Source: an uncultured Oscillospiraceae bacterium
GTDB lineage: Bacteria > Bacillota > Clostridia > Oscillospirales > Ruminococcaceae
DNA: 10,798 bases
Direction: 5' to 3'
NCBI GenBank assembly: GCA_910578965.1
Contig: CAJTSP010000035.1
Span: 1-10,798 of the forward strand
Made by a program: the position numbers and the translations under genes. Below the pieces are notes generated by a model that was not told where the DNA came from, searched no databases, and saw only the letters and a program-made list of their open reading frames with translations. Of the stretch, positions 1-4,449 are shown one piece after another (within the stretch, counting starts at the first letter, position 1; each line of letters begins with the position of its first letter).

Positions 1-2
1 GT

Positions 3-281
3 ATCAAGCGGGGCTATCTTCCAGCAAACCAGCTTCAAACTATGTATCACGACTTCCGCGCCCGTGGGGGCGACGCGATAGGCATTATTACGCGCCTTGG
101 CTCTGGAAGCCTTCAAATGCTTTTGGGTTTTTATGTGAAAACAAAAAAGCCCGCGACGGAAGGTAAAACACTTTTGCAGGACAACAAAAAAGCAAAGGTC
201 TTCCGACTTTCCGGGCGCGTTAGCGACGATATGTTATCCAGCCTATCAATATACGAAAAGGGCGACGGGAGCGGAATTTGA
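3..281 (+). CDS. 3' end of an unidentified protein gene (partial)
   Basis: The frame is open from the first bases of the window to a TGA at 279-281 and encodes at least 92 residues. The first in-frame ATG (42) has no ribosome binding site, so the gene probably starts upstream. The C-terminal part is charged and contains no transmembrane segment, signal peptide or motif I recognise. Its last 36 bases overlap tail-to-tail with the end of the minus-strand membrane protein gene, which weakens the case a little. The codon mix looks plausible for accessory DNA. I assign no function; it may be cargo of the mobile element. Confidence 0.35.
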   Translation: MKRGYLPANQLQTMYHDFRARGGDAIGIITRLGSGSLQMLLGFYVKTKKPATEGKTLLQDNKKAKVFRLSGRVSDDMLSSLSIYEKGDGSGI

Positions 282-476
282 CAAAGGCGAGCTTTCTGGA
301 TTCATTGCGGGCGGCGTTTTCTTCTTCCGCAATCCGAAAAAGATCAGCACAGCGGCAAGCGCAAGGCCGCAAACGCCGGAAGCTATGTCGCCTTCGGCAA
401 AAAGGATTATTGCCGCGGCCAGACAGAGAGGCGAACAGGACAGAAGAACAATTCGGATCAGTTTGCTTTTTTTCAT
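246..476 (-). CDS. Small two-helix membrane protein
   Basis: This 76-residue protein begins MKKSKLIRIV and carries two hydrophobic segments (about residues 7-27 and 31-49) joined by the short acidic turn AEGD. They are followed by FGLRKKK and a polar, Pro/Ser-rich tail, so it is predicted to be a hairpin in the cytoplasmic membrane. The start at 476 is chosen because AAAGGGG lies about 11 bases upstream; the frame stays open further upstream to 635, but those starts lack a ribosome binding site. Proteins with this short TM-turn-TM-FGLRKKK layout occur beside repressors in clostridial mobile elements (recollection of the pattern, not a search). It is transcribed divergently from the XRE gene at 615. 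Function unknown. Confidence 0.6.
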   Translation of the reverse strand: MKKSKLIRIVLLSCSPLCLAAAIILFAEGDIASGVCGLALAAVLIFFGLRKKKTPPAMNPESSPLSNSAPVALFVY

Positions 477-514
477 AGTTTGAATAGCCCCTTTCATATT
501 TTGGCAACAGGCCG

Positions 515-531
515 GAACGCGGTTTGCGTTC
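515..531. repeat. Inverted repeat GAACGC-N5-GCGTTC
   Basis: A perfect 6-bp inverted repeat with a 5-bp spacer lies just downstream of the minus-strand promoter -10 box. It would be close to the transcription start of the membrane protein gene and far from any coding sequence. It is a candidate operator for one of the two XRE regulators, by position only. Confidence 0.4.
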
Positions 532-545
532 TGACCTTTAACACG

Positions 546-574
546 ATTATACCGCAAAAATGCGCTAAAGTAAA
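546..574 (-). promoter_or_regulatory. Sigma-A promoter for the membrane protein gene
   Basis: Read on the minus strand, TTTACT (574-569) is followed after exactly 17 bases by a perfect TATAAT (551-546). This drives leftward transcription into the gene starting at 476, giving a leader of roughly 60 bases. Confidence 0.6.
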
Positions 575-583
575 GAATAGCGC
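562..583. repeat. Inverted repeat GCGCTA-N10-TAGCGC over the -35 box
   Basis: A perfect 6-bp inverted repeat with a 10-bp spacer encloses the -35 box (569-574) of the leftward promoter. A dimeric HTH protein bound here would block RNA polymerase. Candidate operator, inferred from geometry. Confidence 0.45.
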
Positions 584-614
584 TGATGATTAACACAGAA
601 AGGGGCGAAGGCAG

Positions 615-860
615 GTGAAAATATACGATTATCACGGGAAGAAGAATGTTTCAGGGGACAGAATACGGGAAGCACGGCTAAAGCGGCGGCTTACGCAAGA
701 AGACCTTGCGGCAAAGTTGCAGATCGAAGGTGTGATTATGGAGCGGGACAGCGTTTCAAGAATGGAGATCGGCACGCGATTTGTGACCGATTATGAATTG
801 ATGGTGCTTTCAAAGGTGCTGGGCGTGTCTATGCAATGGCTTGTCGGGTTGGAAGAATGA
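615..860 (+). CDS. XRE-family transcriptional regulator (81 aa)
   Basis: This small single-domain Cro/CI-type helix-turn-helix protein has its HTH at about residues 14-78: GDRIREARLKRRLTQEDLAA, then an extended loop (EGVIMERDSVSRME) and a C-terminal VLGVSMQWLVG. That fits the short clostridial XRE subfamily in which the loop between helices 2 and 3 is a few residues longer than in lambda Cro. Translation starts at a GTG (615) with GAAAGGGG at 597-604. It is divergent from the membrane protein gene and directly upstream of the operator-bearing promoter at 921, so it probably represses one or both. An intrinsic terminator follows six bases after the stop. No peptidase or sensor domain is attached, so how it would be inactivated is not visible. 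Confidence 0.85.
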   Translation: MKIYDYHGKKNVSGDRIREARLKRRLTQEDLAAKLQIEGVIMERDSVSRMEIGTRFVTDYELMVLSKVLGVSMQWLVGLEE

Positions 861-865
861 AAAAG

Positions 866-896
866 CGGCGGGAAATCCCGCCGTTTCTGCATTTTT
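866..896 (+). terminator. Intrinsic terminator after XRE gene
   Basis: The stem CGGCGGG (866-872) / CCCGCCG (877-883) has a 4-base loop and is followed by TTT and, after CTGCA, a run of six T. It ends the 615-860 transcription unit and insulates the promoter at 921. Confidence 0.7.
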
Positions 897-905
897 TCGC
901 ATTTA
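892..905. repeat. 14-bp repeat TTTTTTCGCATTTA, copy 1
   Basis: The identical 14-mer recurs in the same orientation at 2951-2964. In both places a TTGACA follows (15 and 3 bases later). It brackets the segment from the operator promoter to the transposase. Both sites are AT-rich, so coincidence is possible. Confidence 0.4.
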
Positions 906-920
906 TTTTTCTGAAAGCTA

Positions 921-949
921 TTGACAAACTACACCTATAGGTGTATAAT
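921..949 (+). promoter_or_regulatory. Consensus sigma-A promoter
   Basis: TTGACA (921-926), a 17-bp spacer and TATAAT (944-949) match the vegetative promoter consensus perfectly, so it should be strong when not repressed. It reads toward the 37-residue ORF at 1020. Confidence 0.9.
931..944. promoter_or_regulatory. Palindromic operator ACACCTATAGGTGT
   Basis: A perfect 14-bp palindrome occupies the spacer between the -35 and -10 boxes and ends on the first base of the -10 box. This is a classical position for a phage-type repressor operator. The likely binder is the XRE protein encoded at 615 or the one at 1217. The pairing is inferred. Confidence 0.75.
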
Positions 950-1019
950 ATAATCACAGGCAAGGGGAAGCCGAGTAATGAAGGAAGGAGGAAACACCCG
1001 GAAGAAAGGGGGTGTACCA

Positions 1020-1133
1020 ATGAGCGAAGAGCAGATAAAAAAACTGCTTGAAGTTTTTGAGAAGGCTTTACAGAGTGAAGCGGTGGAACGAATCACAATT
1101 ACCATAAAGCCTAATCAAAAACCCAAACAGTAA
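1020..1133 (+). CDS. 37-residue acidic/basic small protein
   Basis: A short ORF beginning MSEEQIKKLLEVFEKAL and ending KPNQKPKQ. Residues 3-20 look like an amphipathic helix, followed by a short beta-like stretch (RITITIKP). Its start is preceded by AAAGGGGG at a spacing of about 8, and it is the first gene behind the strong repressible promoter. An in-frame ATG at 978, itself preceded by AAGGGGAAG, would give a 51-residue form. The sequence alone cannot decide between them. It is not a family I recognise; the position (first gene of the repressed unit, small, helical) fits an anti-repressor, an excision helper or another small phage-type protein, but that is inference. Confidence 0.6.
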   Translation: MSEEQIKKLLEVFEKALQSEAVERITITIKPNQKPKQ

Positions 1134-1140
1134 ATAGGCT

Positions 1141-1175
1141 GGGCGGTGGGCTTCCCCACCTACCGCCCCTTTATT
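1141..1175 (+). terminator. Intrinsic terminator after the small ORF
   Basis: GGGC+GGTGGG (1141-1150) pairs with CCCACC (1155-1160) and, across a four-base bulge, GCCC (1165-1168). The loop is CTTC and the 3' side reads CTTTATTAT. The T tract is short, so partial read-through into the XRE gene at 1217 is likely. A TATAAC at 1175-1180 could also act as a weak -10 for that gene, but its -35 would be poor. Confidence 0.6.
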
Positions 1176-1216
1176 ATAACCGATAAAACGCGAAAATGTC
1201 AAGGGGGCGGCGCGAA

Positions 1217-1498
1217 ATGACGATTGACGTTAAAGTGACCTACAAAAACGATAGATTGAAGACGCTTCGGCGGGCCGCAGGAATTTCACAAACACAGCTT
1301 GCGGCGGCGGCGGGGTTAAATGCCCGCATGGTGCAGTATTACGAACAGGGCGTGAAGGACTTAAACGCGGCGAAACTGCAAACCCTTTTGAAGTTGTGCA
1401 ACGCCCTGAATTGCACATTGTCCGATCTAATCACCGATCCGGACGTGTTGGAGCTTTTAACGGTGTACGAAGGGAGAACAAAAAATGATCCGCTTTGA
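1217..1498 (+). CDS. Second XRE-family regulator (93 aa)
   Basis: A Cro/CI-type HTH protein: residues about 11-70 contain LKTLRRAAGISQTQLAAAAG, the recognition-helix region LNARMVQYYEQGV and a C-terminal CNALNCTLSDLI. The start at 1217 is preferred over the in-frame ATG at 1196 because AAGGGGG (1201-1207) is correctly spaced from 1217 and lies inside the longer form. The stop overlaps the start of the next gene by 14 bases, so the two are translationally coupled. It may act as a Cro-like counterpart to the XRE protein at 615; the operator it reads is not known. Confidence 0.85.
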   Translation: MTIDVKVTYKNDRLKTLRRAAGISQTQLAAAAGLNARMVQYYEQGVKDLNAAKLQTLLKLCNALNCTLSDLITDPDVLELLTVYEGRTKNDPL

Positions 1499-1838
1499 AT
1501 CTGGGGAAAAATACGGATTGATATATTCAGCTTATCCGCGCGCAGGGACTGTTGCCGGATATGTTGAAATTATATCAGTTGAAAGAAAGCCGGAAGAAGA
1601 AGTAATTTTCAAGAATACTTCAATAAGGGACTGCTTTATAGCAGAGGTAGGAACAATAACATTTGTCGTTTATAGCGACACCACAAACACGAAGAAAAAG
1701 AAAGCCGTGGTATTTTGTTCACGAAATAGCGAAAGCTATGCGGAAGAATTTTCCGGAGGCGTGCGGGAATACGAATGGTTTTCACCAACAAAAAGAAGCT
1801 ATTACCCTATTAGTTCAAGGGAAGGGAAGATTGAGTAA
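1485..1838 (+). CDS. Hypothetical protein, 117 aa
   Basis: A soluble, mixed-charge protein starting MIRFESGEKYGLIYSAYP, rich in aromatic and beta-favouring residues, with a Lys run (KKKK, about residues 71-74) and no membrane segment or Cys motif. The start at 1485 overlaps the upstream XRE gene by 14 bases and has AAGGGAGA upstream. Its codons are more A/T-rich than those of any other gene here, a sign of a separate origin. It lies between a repressor and the transposase and ends at a strong terminator. I do not recognise the family. The XRE-overlap arrangement superficially recalls toxin-antitoxin pairs, but no toxin motif is visible. Confidence 0.65.
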   Translation: MIRFESGEKYGLIYSAYPRAGTVAGYVEIISVERKPEEEVIFKNTSIRDCFIAEVGTITFVVYSDTTNTKKKKAVVFCSRNSESYAEEFSGGVREYEWFSPTKRSYYPISSREGKIE

Positions 1839-1846
1839 AAGGCGCA

Positions 1847-1872
1847 GGGGGCGGGAAACCGCCCCCGTTTTT
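1847..1872 (+). terminator. Strong intrinsic terminator just upstream of the transposase
   Basis: The stem GGGGGCGG (1847-1854) / CCGCCCCC (1859-1866) with loop GAAA is followed by G and five T. It is the strongest hairpin of the accessory region. Only about 10 bases separate it from the GGAGG that serves the transposase start at 1895. Confidence 0.85.
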
Positions 1873-1894
1873 CTGCTTTATGGAGGTTTACAAG

Positions 1895-2935
1895 ATGGGA
1901 CACTATTTCAGCCATTTATCAAAAACAGACCGCTACAAGCTGGAAGCCGCATTGCTGGCCGGGGAAAAGCCGCAGGCGATCGCGGATAGATTGCACGTAC
2001 ACGTTAGCACCATTTATCGGGAAAAGAAGCGCGCCCGCATGGTGCAGTTGACAACCGATCTTGTAGAAGTGGATCGCTACAATCCGGACGAAGCACACAG
2101 GCGTTACCGCGAAAACCTATCAAAGAAGGGCGCAGACCTGAAAATAGGGAACGATCGCGCCCTTGCGGACTATCTGGAAAAGAAGGTAGTGGAAGAAGGG
2201 TATTCCCCCGCCGCCGCTCTTGCGTCCATTGAGATTGAAGGCAAAGAATTTTCAACTTCTATTTGTGTAGGCACATTCTACAACTACATAACAAAGGGCG
2301 TATTCCTTCGCCTGACAAACGCGGACTTGCCGGAGAAGCCGAAGCGCAAGCGGCCATATCGCACGGTTAAAACCGTGAAGCGCGCCCCGAAGGGCGAAAG
2401 CATAGAGAAACGCCCCGCCGAAGTGGACGCGCGGAAAGACGTGGGACATTGGGAAATGGACACCGTATATTCAAAAAAGAAGAGTTCCAAGAAAACCCTT
2501 CTTGTGCTGACCGAACGGAAAAGCCGTCTTCCCATTATGGAGCTAATGCCGGATCGGACGGCTGAAAGCGTGGTTGCCGCCCTTGACCGCATAGAAAGGC
2601 GTTTCGGTTCGCGCCTCTTCCGGTTGATCTTCCGCACGATCACCGTTGACAACGGCGGGGAATTTGCGGACGTGGAACGGCTGGAACGTTCCGTGCTGAC
2701 AAAGGGCAAGCGCACGAAGGTTTACTATTGTCACCCATACAGCAGTTACGAGCGGGGAAGCAATGAAAACGAAAACAAAATAATACGGCGGCACTTCCCG
2801 AAAGGAACGGACTTCGGGAAAGTGACCGCCGCAGAAGTAAAGCGCGCGGAAAGCTGGATTGCCAACTATCCACGCAAAATTTTAGGTTGGAAAACGTCTG
2901 AAATGCTCTTCCGTGAAGCCGTCGCCGCCCTCTGA
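1895..2935 (+). CDS. IS30-family DDE transposase
   Basis: A 346-residue cut-and-paste transposase, the usual IS30 length. The N-terminal HTH (about residues 8-45, including AIADRLHVHVSTIYRE) binds the element ends. The catalytic core begins near residue 180 with GHWEMDTV (D189), TVDNGGEF (D252) and HPYSSYERGSNENENKIIRR (E286). The second and third acids are separated by 33 residues, as expected for IS30. The PKGTDF block typical of the family follows. Start 1895 is chosen because GGAGG sits 8 bases upstream; an in-frame ATG at 1880 lies before that site. All catalytic residues are present, so it looks active. No promoter fits between the preceding terminator and the start. The next host gene follows about 200 bases downstream. 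Confidence 0.93.
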   Translation: MGHYFSHLSKTDRYKLEAALLAGEKPQAIADRLHVHVSTIYREKKRARMVQLTTDLVEVDRYNPDEAHRRYRENLSKKGADLKIGNDRALADYLEKKVVEEGYSPAAALASIEIEGKEFSTSICVGTFYNYITKGVFLRLTNADLPEKPKRKRPYRTVKTVKRAPKGESIEKRPAEVDARKDVGHWEMDTVYSKKKSSKKTLLVLTERKSRLPIMELMPDRTAESVVAALDRIERRFGSRLFRLIFRTITVDNGGEFADVERLERSVLTKGKRTKVYYCHPYSSYERGSNENENKIIRRHFPKGTDFGKVTAAEVKRAESWIANYPRKILGWKTSEMLFREAVAAL

Positions 2936-2950
2936 AAAAAATATTTCAAT

Positions 2951-2964
2951 TTTTTTCGCATTTA
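2951..2964. repeat. 14-bp repeat TTTTTTCGCATTTA, copy 2 (near the element's right end)
   Basis: Identical to 892-905 and in the same orientation. It lies 15 bases after the transposase stop codon, in the AT-rich tract expected to contain the transposon end. Confidence 0.4.
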
Positions 2965-2967
2965 CTC

Positions 2968-2994
2968 TTGACATTTCCGCCGGGTGAATAAATT
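2968..2994 (+). promoter_or_regulatory. Possible outward hybrid promoter at the element-host junction
   Basis: A perfect TTGACA (2968-2973) points out of the element. The best -10 candidate downstream is TAAATT (2989-2994), with a short 15-bp spacer, so the promoter would be weak or imperfect. IS30-type ends are known to carry outward -35 boxes that can form promoters with flanking DNA. It could contribute to rubrerythrin transcription. I see no better promoter between 3000 and 3136. Confidence 0.3.
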
Positions 2995-3010
2995 TTTGCG
3001 GCCGGGCCAA
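2994..3010. repeat. 17-bp repeat TTTTGCGGCCGGGCCAA, copy 1
   Basis: An exact copy occurs at 3795-3811, so the pair flanks the rubrerythrin gene. An 11-base core (GGCCGGGCCAA) recurs at 7054-7064. Probably a host interspersed intergenic repeat; this copy marks where host DNA has certainly resumed after the element. Confidence 0.6.
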
Positions 3011-3022
3011 AGCTTTTGTCAG

Positions 3023-3046
3023 GCCTGCGGCGGCCGGGCAGCCCCT
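3023..3046. repeat. Imperfect repeat block GCCTGCGG-N7-GCAGCCCCT
   Basis: The same two words, separated by 8 instead of 7 bases, recur at 3686-3710 downstream of the rubrerythrin gene; both are followed by GGCTG. Together with the 17-mer this indicates that related GC-rich sequence lies on both sides of the gene. Confidence 0.45.
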
Positions 3047-3136
3047 GGCTGTTGCCGGAATAAAGGCCTTGCCAGAGCTTTGAAATTTTTTAGGCAGCCA
3101 AACTACCCAAACCTGCAAACAGAAGGAGCGCATACG

Positions 3137-3664
3137 ATGGATTTGAACGGAACCAAGACCCAGGCGAACCTTATTGCCGCGTTTTCCGGCGAGAGCCAGG
3201 CGGCAAACAAATACGCGTACTATGCAAAAAGGGCCGAGAAGGAGGGATACCGGCAGATTGCCGGCGTCTTTTGGGAAACGGCGAAAAATGAACAGGAGCA
3301 CGCCAAGATTTGGTTTAAGGAATTAAACGGCGGTATCCATTCCACCGATCAAAACCTTACGGATGCGGCCGCCGGCGAGCATTATGAGTGGACCGAGATG
3401 TACGCCGCCTTTGCCGAGGATGCCCGCCGGGAGGGCTTTACGGAACTGGCCAGCCTGTTCTCGATGGTAGCTCTGATCGAAAAGCACCACGAGGAACGGT
3501 ACCGCGGCCTGTTACAGCAGCTACAGCAGGGTACGCTGTTTAGCAAAGAAGAAAAAACCCGCTGGATTTGCCAGAACTGCGGCTATATCTACGAGGGGGA
3601 AAACGCCCCGGCCGTCTGCCCGGTCTGCCGGCATCCGCAGGGATATTTTTCACAGTTGAAATGA
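3137..3664 (+). CDS. rbr: Rubrerythrin (175 aa)
   Basis: A non-haem di-iron protein that reduces hydrogen peroxide in anaerobes, with electrons passed through its rubredoxin-like centre; it acts in the cytoplasm. Residues 1-138 form the ferritin-like four-helix domain with ligands E19, E52-x2-H55, E81 and E84, and E115-x2-H118 (motifs GES, EQEH, GEHYE and EKHH). Residues 140-175 form the rubredoxin domain with CQNC (C145, C148) and CPVC (C161, C164). Length and order are those of classical clostridial rubrerythrins. The start at 3137 has AAGGAG 8 bases upstream; the frame is open back to 2984, but that extension lacks family similarity. The gene appears monocistronic. I see no clear PerR box. 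All metal ligands are intact. Confidence 0.95.
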   Translation: MDLNGTKTQANLIAAFSGESQAANKYAYYAKRAEKEGYRQIAGVFWETAKNEQEHAKIWFKELNGGIHSTDQNLTDAAAGEHYEWTEMYAAFAEDARREGFTELASLFSMVALIEKHHEERYRGLLQQLQQGTLFSKEEKTRWICQNCGYIYEGENAPAVCPVCRHPQGYFSQLK

Positions 3665-3685
3665 TGGGTTCAGCGGCAGCGAGAC

Positions 3686-3710
3686 GCCTGCGGGCCGGTC
3701 TGCAGCCCCT
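3686..3710. repeat. Imperfect repeat block, downstream copy
   Basis: GCCTGCGG (3686-3693), 8 bases, GCAGCCCCT (3702-3710). Partner of 3023-3046. Confidence 0.45.
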
Positions 3711-3794
3711 ATCCGGCTGCTATCCTGCCCGTTGACTCCCGGCCCGCCGGTTTTGCGGCGGCTCCCACGGTATGCGCCGCTGCGGCTTATAGGC

Positions 3795-3811
3795 TTTTGC
3801 GGCCGGGCCAA
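3795..3811. repeat. 17-bp repeat TTTTGCGGCCGGGCCAA, copy 2
   Basis: Exact match to 2994-3010 in the same orientation, 801 bases away, on the other side of the rubrerythrin gene. Confidence 0.6.
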
Positions 3812-3851
3812 CGGCGCCCAAATAGGAATATAAAGCGTTTTTAGGTATAAG

Positions 3852-3898
3852 GCAAGCCCCTTTGTGCAAAAAATCTTTGCGCAAAGGGGTTGCTTTTT
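3852..3898 (+). terminator. Strong intrinsic terminator
   Basis: CCCCTTTGTGC (3857-3867) pairs with GCGCAAAGGGG (3879-3889) with one T-G wobble, and an outer GCAA/TTGC clamp extends it; the loop is A/T-rich and five T follow. It closes the rubrerythrin transcript and insulates the next operon. Confidence 0.85.
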
Positions 3899-3943
3899 GT
3901 ACGTAATTTGTTTTTTGGCCTATGTGTTGCCATCCTGCTGGAG

Positions 3944-3965
3944 ATTGATCGCTAATTGATCGCTA
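3944..3965 (+). repeat. Tandem 11-bp direct repeat ATTGATCGCTA x2
   Basis: Two perfect, directly adjacent copies (3944-3954, 3955-3965) have a period of about one helical turn, 43 bases upstream of the putative -35 of the regulator operon. This looks like a binding site for an activator that contacts the same face of the helix twice. Binder unknown. Confidence 0.6.
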
Positions 3966-3981
3966 TATGAAAGAGGGGCCG

Positions 3982-3998
3982 CGACGAAAAATGACGAA
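3982..3998 (+). promoter_or_regulatory. Two Spo0A-box-like sites
   Basis: TGACGAA (3992-3998) fits the Spo0A box TGNCGAA exactly, and CGACGAA (3982-3988) differs at one base. They are 10 bp apart, in helical phase, just upstream of the putative promoter. A 7-bp motif is short, so chance is possible, but the operon encodes a Spo0A-family regulator. Confidence 0.4.
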
Positions 3999-4007
3999 TT
4001 TTTTAGA

Positions 4008-4036
4008 TTGCAACTTTCCTCTGAAAGCAGTACACT
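4008..4036 (+). promoter_or_regulatory. Putative promoter of the regulator operon
   Basis: TTGCAA (4008-4013), a 17-bp spacer and TACACT (4031-4036); each box matches the sigma-A consensus at 4 of 6 positions. A weak promoter of this kind would depend on activators bound at the upstream repeats. Confidence 0.4.
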
Positions 4037-4077
4037 TTTAACAAGATGTAAAATCTGGAAAAAGGAGGGGTTTAAGG

Positions 4078-4350
4078 ATGCATGGCCTGTCAAAAGAGCG
4101 GATCAATTGTTTTTCGGAGCTTGGAGGGCTGCAAAAGGCGATGACGCTGCGGTATGTCGGGCAAGAGCTTCCAGACGGGTTTGAGCTTCGGGTATGCAAA
4201 GAGCAAGAAGGCCTGCAAAGGGAGGAGCGATGTTTTTTGCAGGGGGTGTCCCGCGAGAGCGGCGAGATGCTGCTGCAATTTTTGTATGAGAATGCGGTAC
4301 CGATCGAAAACTGGAAGGACGTTTTGCAGGAAGCACAAAAAATGTTTTAA
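4078..4350 (+). CDS. DUF6514-like small protein (90 aa)
   Basis: A soluble 90-residue protein of unknown function. The N-terminal half contains a likely beta-sheet region (TLRYVGQE, GFELRV). The C-terminal half has SRESGEMLLQFLYENAVPIENWKDVL, which follows the pattern 'two helices, then EN-V-P-x-x-L-x-D-V' that I associate with DUF6514 proteins of Clostridia; this comes from memory of the family pattern and was not searched. An excellent ribosome binding site (AAGGAGGGG, 4062-4070) supports the start. It is the first gene of a unit with the Spo0A-like regulator (99-bp gap) and the kinase-like protein, so it may be a partner or modulator of that pair. Confidence 0.7.
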   Translation: MHGLSKERINCFSELGGLQKAMTLRYVGQELPDGFELRVCKEQEGLQREERCFLQGVSRESGEMLLQFLYENAVPIENWKDVLQEAQKMF

Positions 4351-4449
4351 CAGGATTGTTTGAAAGGATGCTTTTTATCGCATCGTTCAACGGCGTGTCG
4401 GCCTTTGTTGAGGGATGCAAGGATGTTTTAAGGCAGGGGGATATGGTCA

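Larger units (their letters stand above)
1..2976. mobile_element. Right-hand part of an accessory/mobile element with IS30-type transposase
   Basis: This stretch differs from the rest of the window: lower GC, A-rich codon use, tiny regulatory genes, a divergent repressor-type control region and a DDE transposase as the last gene before host DNA. No left boundary is visible, so the element probably starts upstream of the window. The right limit is placed after the AT-rich tract and outward-facing TTGACA at 2968-2973; it could lie anywhere from about 2940 to 2994. I found no convincing terminal inverted repeat pair inside the window that would define a simple IS30 copy. The alternative is a stand-alone IS30-family insertion inside an older prophage remnant. 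Confidence 0.55.
3665..3851. other. GC-rich intergenic region without a gene
   Basis: No credible ORF is present. The stretch holds a copy of the imperfect block at 3686-3710, a small hairpin GCAGCC (3702-3707) / GGCTGC (3715-3720), further short GC dyads and the 17-bp repeat at 3795-3811. It looks like repeat-derived 3' flanking DNA leading to the terminator at 3852. Confidence 0.5.

Noticed and set aside
44..74. Sequence resembling a type I-C CRISPR repeat (GCGCCCGTGGGGGCGAC with a short dyad)
   Set aside because: There is only one copy; no second repeat occurs at spacer distance on either side, and the match to the I-C consensus is limited to the hairpin end.
1194..1203. AAATGTCAAG, inverted relative to CTTGACATTT at 2967-2976, as a possible left terminal repeat of the IS30 element
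   Set aside because: A 10-base match in AT-rich DNA is expected by chance, and it lies over a coding start region; similarity does not continue convincingly.
1217..1838. XRE gene plus 117-aa gene as a toxin-antitoxin pair
   Set aside because: The overlap and order are compatible, but no RelE/HigB, HicA, HipA or other toxin motif is visible in the 117-aa protein, and the context is a repressor-transposase control block.
2984..3136. N-terminal extension of rubrerythrin by 51 residues
   Set aside because: The extension is repeat-like GC-rich intergenic sequence without family similarity; AAGGAG is correctly placed for the start at 3137.
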